Shown one piece after another: positions 5,694-9,457 of a stretch of DNA of 9,457 nt. The position numbers were made by a program, and so were the translations under genes. The notes beneath the pieces are model-generated. The model searched no databases. It worked only from the letters and a program-made list of their open reading frames with translations, and was not told the origin of the DNA. The DNA is from an uncultured Chloroflexota bacterium. Its GTDB lineage: Bacteria; Chloroflexota; Limnocylindria; Limnocylindrales; CSP1-4. Position 1 is the stretch's first letter; each line of letters opens with the position of its first letter. The DNA lies in contig CAIYZX010000029.1 in assembly GCA_903930745.1 (NCBI GenBank), forward strand, positions 1 to 9,457, in the 5' to 3' direction.

Positions 5694-5699
5694 GTGCCG

Positions 5700-7163
5700 G
5701 TGCCCGACGATGCCGGGGTTTTCCCGCCCGATTCCCTCCCTGACGCTTGCCCGGACGCCCGGACGTCTGACCTGCTGGCCCCGGCCCGGCGTGGTCTCAC
5801 GGTGGGCATCGTGGCCACCATCACGCTCGTCGCGATGGAGTCCCTCGCCATCGGCACCGTGATGCCCACGGTGGCGCAGGAGCTGGGTGACCTCGCGCTG
5901 TACGGCTGGGTCTACTCGGCCTTCTTCCTCGGCAGCCTCATCGGCATCGTGGTCTCCGGCGGCCTCCTGGACCGGTGGCCGCTCCACCGGCCGTTCACCG
6001 CCGGCCTCGGGCTCTTCGCGCTCGGCCTCCTCATCGGTGGCGGGGCGCAGTCCATGCCCATGCTGGTGGTGGCCCGGTTCATCCAGGGACTGGGCGGCGG
6101 CTCCGTGCCCCCAACCGCGTACGTCGCGGTGGGTCGACTTCTCCCCGAGCGGCTGCAGCCCAGGATGTTCGCGCTCATGTCCGCCGCCTGGGTCGTTCCG
6201 GGGATCGTGGGTCCGTCCATCGCCGCGCTCATCGGCGCCACGGTGGGCTGGCGCTGGGTCTTCCTCGGCCTCGTGCCGTTCCTCGCGTTGGCCGGCGGCC
6301 TCGCGATCACCGCGCTCCGCAGGATCCCGGATGAGGCTGCGCCGGCCCCGGGCGCCACGGGTGCCACGACAGCTGCCGTGGGCCGTCGCGCCACCGGCAA
6401 CCGGCTGCTCGCCGCGCTCATCGCGGCCGCTGGGGCCGGCATCGCCCTCGCCGGCCTGGACCAGGTGCAGCCGCTCGCGATGGTGGCCCTGGTGGCCGCC
6501 GGCCTCGCGCTCCTGCTGCCGGCCTTCCGGTGGCTGAGCCCAGCCGGCACGCTCCGCCTCGCACGGGGCGTTCCGGCCGCCGTCCTCCTGCGTGGCGTCC
6601 TCACGTTCTCGTTCTTCATCGGCGACGCGTACATCGCCCTGCTCCTGCAGACCTGGCGCGGCCAGCCGATCGCGCTCACCGGCGTCGTCTTCACGGTCAC
6701 CACGCTCGCCTGGTCCGCCGGCACCTGGTACCAGGCCCGGCATATCGAGCGGCGCGGCCCGGTCCACTACCTCGTCGGCGGCTTCCTGTGCATCGCACTG
6801 GGCTCCCTGCTCACCATCCCGGTGGCCGCGCCTGGCATCCCGTCCATGCTCTCGGTCCTGAGCTGGACCATCCCGGGCATCGGCATGGGCGTGGCCTACT
6901 CCACGGTGACCCTGGTGGTGCTCCGTGGCTCCGACGCCGCCACGCAGGGGAGTGCCTCGTCCGCGCTCCAGCTGTCGGACATCCTCGGTACCGCCCTGGG
7001 CACGGGCGTGGGTGGCGCGATGGTCGCCGCAGGTGAGCGCTCAGGCGGCGACGGACTGGGGTGGGCGCTGGGTGCCGTCTTCGCGGCGGGTGCGCTCGTG
7101 GCCCTTGCCGGGGCGGCCACCGCGCACCGGGCCGGGCTTTCGCCCGACAGGGCCAGGCCCTAG
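5700..7163 (+). CDS. MFS multidrug-type exporter, 14 TM (DHA2/EmrB-QacA-like)
   Basis: Inner-membrane proton-coupled efflux protein of 487 aa with about 14 hydrophobic segments: roughly 33-53, 70-88, 99-117, 119-137, 157-177, 183-205, then, after an Ala/Thr-rich loop (210-232), 234-252, 258-276, 297-316, 323-341, 355-376, 380-408, 425-441 and 452-474. This fits the 14-TM DHA2 group. MFS signatures are an acidic residue in TM1 (E47, in AMESLAIGTVMP), a loop 2-3 motif A reduced to GGLLDRWPLHRP (87-98), the RFIQGLGGGSVPP stretch (126-138) resembling motif B, and the TM5 motif-C-like VVPGIVGPSIAALIG (165-179) followed by WRWVF. The substrate cannot be inferred. The first 30 residues are acidic, Pro-rich and cytosolic. 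The GTG at 5694 (two codons earlier) is an alternative start. It stands alone between two intergenic regions. Confidence 0.93.
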   Translation: MPDDAGVFPPDSLPDACPDARTSDLLAPARRGLTVGIVATITLVAMESLAIGTVMPTVAQELGDLALYGWVYSAFFLGSLIGIVVSGGLLDRWPLHRPFTAGLGLFALGLLIGGGAQSMPMLVVARFIQGLGGGSVPPTAYVAVGRLLPERLQPRMFALMSAAWVVPGIVGPSIAALIGATVGWRWVFLGLVPFLALAGGLAITALRRIPDEAAPAPGATGATTAAVGRRATGNRLLAALIAAAGAGIALAGLDQVQPLAMVALVAAGLALLLPAFRWLSPAGTLRLARGVPAAVLLRGVLTFSFFIGDAYIALLLQTWRGQPIALTGVVFTVTTLAWSAGTWYQARHIERRGPVHYLVGGFLCIALGSLLTIPVAAPGIPSMLSVLSWTIPGIGMGVAYSTVTLVVLRGSDAATQGSASSALQLSDILGTALGTGVGGAMVAAGERSGGDGLGWALGAVFAAGALVALAGAATAHRAGLSPDRARP

Positions 7164-7173
7164 ACCTGCCGTC

Positions 7174-7322
7174 GCGCTCACGTCACGCTGCCGTGTCGCG
7201 CGGACCGCCGTGCGCTCATGTCATGCGGTCCCGTCCCGTGCGAGGCCCCCAACACGGCTGCGGTAGACTAGGCGCCCCGGCGGGCCCGTCCGCCGCCCGC
7301 CGTTCGGCGCGCCACGTCACGC
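7174..7322. repeat. Three copies of CAYGTCAYGC between the MFS gene and apt
   Basis: CACGTCACGC occurs at 7179-7188 and 7313-7322, and CATGTCATGC at 7217-7226. The first two copies extend to a 15-mer, GCGCTCAYGTCAYGC (7174-7188 and 7212-7226), differing at two C/T positions and 38 nt apart. Each copy contains a tandem pentamer (TCAYG twice, or a near match in the third). Two copies lie upstream of the apt -10 and one between it and the Shine-Dalgarno. They could be operator sites; chance in GC-rich DNA is possible. Confidence 0.35.
7264..7269 (+). promoter_or_regulatory. -10 element of the apt promoter
   Basis: TAGACT is a good -10 match in an otherwise GC-rich gap, preceded by CGG. It would start transcription near 7276 and give a leader of about 70 nt. 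No good -35 stands 16-18 nt upstream. The flanking 182-nt gap (7164-7345) also holds the CAYGTCAYGC repeats and no gene. Confidence 0.5.
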
Positions 7323-7328
7323 GCCCGC

Positions 7329-7334
7329 AGGAGG
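7329..7334 (+). promoter_or_regulatory. Shine-Dalgarno of apt
   Basis: AGGAGG, a full match, stands 11 nt before the ATG at 7346. It fixes the start of apt there and rules out the longer in-frame extension back to 7061, which lies inside the MFS gene. Confidence 0.7.
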
Positions 7335-7345
7335 TTCGCGAGTTC

Positions 7346-7867
7346 ATGTCCGCCGAGACGCTTCGCGCGAAGATCCGCGAGATCCCGGACTTCCCGAAGC
7401 CGGGCATCCTGTTCTACGACATCACCACGCTCCTCAAGGACCGCGAGGCCTACAAGGAGTCCATCGACCTCATGCTGGAGCCGTACCGCGGCGAGCAGGT
7501 TGACCTGGTGGTGGGCATGGAGTCGCGTGGCTTCATCTTCTCCGCCCCCATGGCGTACGAGCTGGGCACTGGCCTCGTCCCGGTGCGCAAGCTGGGCAAG
7601 CTCCCGGCCGAGACGCTCACCGTGGAGTACGCGCTGGAGTACGGCTCCAACACCCTCGAGATCCACCGGGACGCCATCGCACCCGGCCAGCGGGTCCTCA
7701 TCGTGGACGACCTGCTCGCGACCGGTGGCACCGTCCGTGGGACCATCGAGCTGGTGGAGCGCCTCAAGGGCGTGGTCGTGGGCCTGGCGTTCCTCGTGGA
7801 GCTGGACTTCCTCAAGGGCCGTGACCGCCTCGAGGGCCGCAAGGTCACGAGCGTCGTCCGGTACTGA
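7346..7867 (+). CDS. apt: Adenine phosphoribosyltransferase
   Basis: Cytosolic purine-salvage enzyme of 173 aa, the usual length, converting adenine and PRPP to AMP and pyrophosphate. The N-terminal IREIPDFPKPGILFYDIT (10-27) with following TLLKD is the APRT signature. VDLVVGMESRGFIFSAPMA (52-70) holds the ESRGF motif, VPVRKLGKLP (78-87) precedes the flexible loop, and VLIVDDLLATGGT (117-129) is the PRPP-binding motif with the two aspartates D121 and D122. VGLAFLVELDFLKGRDRL (145-162) is the typical C-terminal strand and turn. A full Shine-Dalgarno (7329-7334) and a -10 (7264-7269) stand upstream. The MtnA-like gene starts 81 nt downstream on the same strand, perhaps co-transcribed. That fits a link to methylthioadenosine salvage, whose products are adenine and methylthioribose-1-phosphate. 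Confidence 0.97.
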   Translation: MSAETLRAKIREIPDFPKPGILFYDITTLLKDREAYKESIDLMLEPYRGEQVDLVVGMESRGFIFSAPMAYELGTGLVPVRKLGKLPAETLTVEYALEYGSNTLEIHRDAIAPGQRVLIVDDLLATGGTVRGTIELVERLKGVVVGLAFLVELDFLKGRDRLEGRKVTSVVRY

Positions 7868-7948
7868 CGGTCTGAGCGCGCCGCCCGGTGAGCCGGCTGC
7901 CGGCGTGCCCGTCCGCATCCCCACCCGCAGCCGCCTGAGCTCCGCCAC

Positions 7949-9457
7949 GTGACAGACAAGGGCCTCCCGGCAGACCCGAACCGGCGACGGTTCTTCCGCC
8001 TGTTCGCCGGTGACGTGGCGAGCTCCGTGGGATCCATGATCGGCGTGGTCCAGGCGCTGCAGGAGACGTCCGCGGAGGCCGCCCGCGAGCTGCTGGGCGC
8101 CGACCCGGCGGTGGCCCAGGGCGCCACGTCCGCGACGCCGGCACTCGCGCCCACCGGGACCGTCGACGCGTCAACCGCTGGCTATCGGGCCCCCTTCAAG
8201 TGGGATGACGACATCATCCGGCTCGTCGACCAGCGTCGTCTGCCGGATGCCCTCACGGAGATCCAGGTCCAGGGCGCCGCCGATGCCATCAACGCCATCA
8301 ACGATGGCGTGGTGGTAGGGGCCACCGTCCAGGCGCAGATCGCCGCCGCCACGCTCGCCATCGTGGCCTCCCGTGCCGTGACCGCCAGGCCGTTCGCCCG
8401 TCGAGCAACGATCCGCGGCGCCGCCAACGCGTTTCGCCTCTCGCGACCCGCGTCCGCGCCAATGGCCGCGGCACTGGACCGGATGCTCGCGCTCCTCGAG
8501 ACGATGGTCGCGGAGGAGGATGGCGCCGTGGTGGTCGCCACGCTCCGCACGGAGGCGGAGGCGATCATTCTCGAGGCCGCGGACGACCACGGCGCCGTGG
8601 TGGGCCACGCCGTCCCGGTCCTGCCCGGCGGGCCGGAGGACCAGCTCCACGTCATGCTCGTGGGCAGCACGGGCGCCATGGGCAGCGGCACGTTCGGCAC
8701 GGCGCTCTCCGTTGTCGCCACGCTCCACCACGAGGGCCGCCCGGTCCATGCCCTGGTGCCGGAGGGCAGGCCGTCCTTCGAGGGCTCCCGGATCGCGGCC
8801 TGGGAGCTGCGCCAGGCGGGCGTCCCGCACGCCATCCTGACGGACGCCGCAGCCCCGGGCTGCATCGCCAACAGCGAGGTCAAGGTGGTCCTGGCGGGCG
8901 CGGACCGGATCGCGGCGAACGGCGACGTCATCGCCACCACGGGCACGTATCCCATCGCCCTCGCCGCGTACGCCGCGGGCGTGCCGTTCGTGGTCTGCGC
9001 CACCACCAACGCCGTGGATCCGGCGGTGGCGACCGGCGACGACGCCAGGGTGGAGGACGGCCGCCCCACCACGGTCCTCCGGGCGATGGGCCAGCGCGTC
9101 CCAGCCGAGGGGACCCAGGTCCGCAACCCGCTCCAGGAGCTGGTGCCGGCATCGCTGATCACGGCCATCGTCCTGGAGACCGGTGCCGTGGTGGCGCCGT
9201 TCGAGGAGCCGCTCGCCGCCGCGCTTGCCGAGGCCGCCGTGCGCCGGTCGAAGGCCGCCGGGTTCGCCGCGCTCGTCGCGAAGCGGGAGGCGGAGGCCGC
9301 CGGGACCATTGCGCCGGCGCCCGTTGATGTCGCGGCGCTGAGGAGCACAGGCCCGATCCCGCAGCCGTGGCCGGACGGCAGGCGTCCGAATGCGCCCGCG
9401 AAGGACGCCCCCGCGGCGGATGCCGCTGCGGCGGATGCGGGCGGAGACGCCGCGGGA
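7949..9457 (+). CDS. eIF2B/MtnA-superfamily protein lacking key isomerase residues; incomplete at the right edge
   Basis: Open frame of at least 503 codons with no stop before the window ends, so the C-terminus is unseen. Residues about 80-415 match methylthioribose-1-phosphate isomerase (MtnA) and eIF2B alpha/beta/delta: WDDDIIRLVDQRRLPD (85-100), LSRPASAPMAAALDRM (164-179), VGSTGAMGSGTFGTAL (238-253), GSRIAAWELRQAGVPHAIL (279-297), LAGADRIAANGDV (315-327), GTYPIALAAYAAGVPFVVC (332-350) and VRNPLQELVPASLITAIV (391-408). The active site is eroded. Compared with MtnA (recalled), the catalytic Cys of THCNTG is G239, the Arg of VRGAPAIG is V123, and Asn-Lys before GTY is A329-T330; only D319 and R166 remain. 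The 80-residue N-terminal extension starts with a twin-arginine-like RRRFFRLF (12-19). The tail after 466 is Pro/Ala/Asp-rich. A non-enzymatic ligand sensor is my inference; MTR-1-P or ribose-1,5-bisphosphate isomerase are less likely alternatives. GTG 7949 is the only start after an in-frame TGA at 7889 that includes the whole extension; no Shine-Dalgarno is seen. Confidence 0.88.
   Translation, partial: MTDKGLPADPNRRRFFRLFAGDVASSVGSMIGVVQALQETSAEAARELLGADPAVAQGATSATPALAPTGTVDASTAGYRAPFKWDDDIIRLVDQRRLPDALTEIQVQGAADAINAINDGVVVGATVQAQIAAATLAIVASRAVTARPFARRATIRGAANAFRLSRPASAPMAAALDRMLALLETMVAEEDGAVVVATLRTEAEAIILEAADDHGAVVGHAVPVLPGGPEDQLHVMLVGSTGAMGSGTFGTALSVVATLHHEGRPVHALVPEGRPSFEGSRIAAWELRQAGVPHAILTDAAAPGCIANSEVKVVLAGADRIAANGDVIATTGTYPIALAAYAAGVPFVVCATTNAVDPAVATGDDARVEDGRPTTVLRAMGQRVPAEGTQVRNPLQELVPASLITAIVLETGAVVAPFEEPLAAALAEAAVRRSKAAGFAALVAKREAEAAGTIAPAPVDVAALRSTGPIPQPWPDGRRPNAPAKDAPAADAAAADAGGDAAG

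Larger units (their letters stand above)
5442..5699. other. Divergent intergenic region, zinc-finger and MFS genes
   Basis: About 258 nt with no gene I can support. Base composition relaxes around 5585-5655, as expected of a promoter region serving both directions. It holds a perfect 6-bp hairpin or operator candidate, GGGCGG-CTGT-CCGCCC (5529-5544), overlapping a TGTCCGC direct repeat (5522-5528 and 5536-5542). A TTGACG at 5648-5653 has no -10 at the right distance. I see no riboswitch. Confidence 0.4.

Noticed and set aside
5211..6767. A 518-aa reading of the zinc-finger frame starting inside the MFS gene.
   Set aside because: The part upstream of 5441 is Gly/Arg/Glu-rich and antisense to the MFS transporter. 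The ATG at 5441 with its Shine-Dalgarno gives a compact zinc-finger protein.
7061..7345. N-terminal extension of apt to 268 aa.
   Set aside because: It would overlap the MFS gene out of frame and precede the promoter and Shine-Dalgarno. APRT proteins are about 170-180 aa and start at the REIPDFP region.
7892..7904. GCCGG-CTG-CCGGC stem-loop after apt as a terminator.
   Set aside because: It has only a 5-bp stem, no T-tract and a same-strand gene downstream, so it gives no real evidence for termination.
8525..9193. Recurring GCCGTGGTGG within the MtnA-like gene.
   Set aside because: It encodes Ala-Val-Val in the same frame at unrelated places and reflects codon preference, not a DNA repeat.
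8182..9348. A 388-aa minus-strand open frame.
   Set aside because: It lies wholly inside the plus-strand MtnA-like gene, which has recognisable motifs. The minus frame is Ser/Ala/Thr-rich low-complexity sequence typical of antisense frames in GC-rich DNA.

Overview
This is a very GC-rich bacterial window (about 70% by eye, with strong G/C at third codon positions). It is densely coded, with short gaps, and shows no mobile element, tRNA, rRNA or CRISPR array. An F420/FMN luciferase-like oxidoreductase, leaderless-type promoters and a RanBP2-type zinc finger fit a high-GC Chloroflexota (for example the Limnocylindria) or an Actinomycetota. The content does not decide between them, so the taxon is an inference.

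Layout. Bases 1-1061, plus strand: the tail of a DUF1801-like protein overlaps by 4 nt an AAC(2')-I-type aminoglycoside acetyltransferase, followed by a 109-aa unknown. Bases 1088-2112, minus strand: a MOSC-domain gene and, 17 nt downstream, a DUF4440 (NTF2-like) gene. Bases 2192-4257, plus strand: an ASCH-GNAT fusion, divergent from the MOSC gene, and a luciferase-like monooxygenase-family oxidoreductase. Bases 4329-5441: a 282-aa unknown with an apparent internal duplication, convergent with a 76-aa membrane-anchored zinc-finger protein on the minus strand. Bases 5700-7163, plus strand: a 14-TM MFS exporter. Bases 7346-9457, plus strand: apt (adenine phosphoribosyltransferase), then a long open frame that runs off the right edge without a stop.

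That last frame (7949-9457, at least 503 codons) is the most interesting part. It encodes an eIF2B/MtnA-superfamily protein next to apt. It keeps the fold signatures and the aspartate of the GADR motif but has lost the catalytic cysteine, the Arg of the RGAPAIG-type motif and the Asn-Lys pair. It also has an unusual N-terminal extension with a twin-arginine-like motif and an Ala/Asp/Pro-rich tail. It looks like a sugar-phosphate isomerase fold turned to another use, possibly sensing or regulation.

Regulation visible in the sequence. Four genes without a Shine-Dalgarno (MOSC, ASCH-GNAT, LLM oxidoreductase, MFS) each have an NANNNT hexamer exactly 6 nt before the start codon, the geometry of leaderless transcripts. 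Four others (109-aa unknown, 282-aa unknown, zinc finger, apt) have a Shine-Dalgarno instead. No single pathway links all the genes. The acetyltransferase, exporter, MOSC and LLM genes suggest a stress, detoxification and housekeeping neighbourhood.
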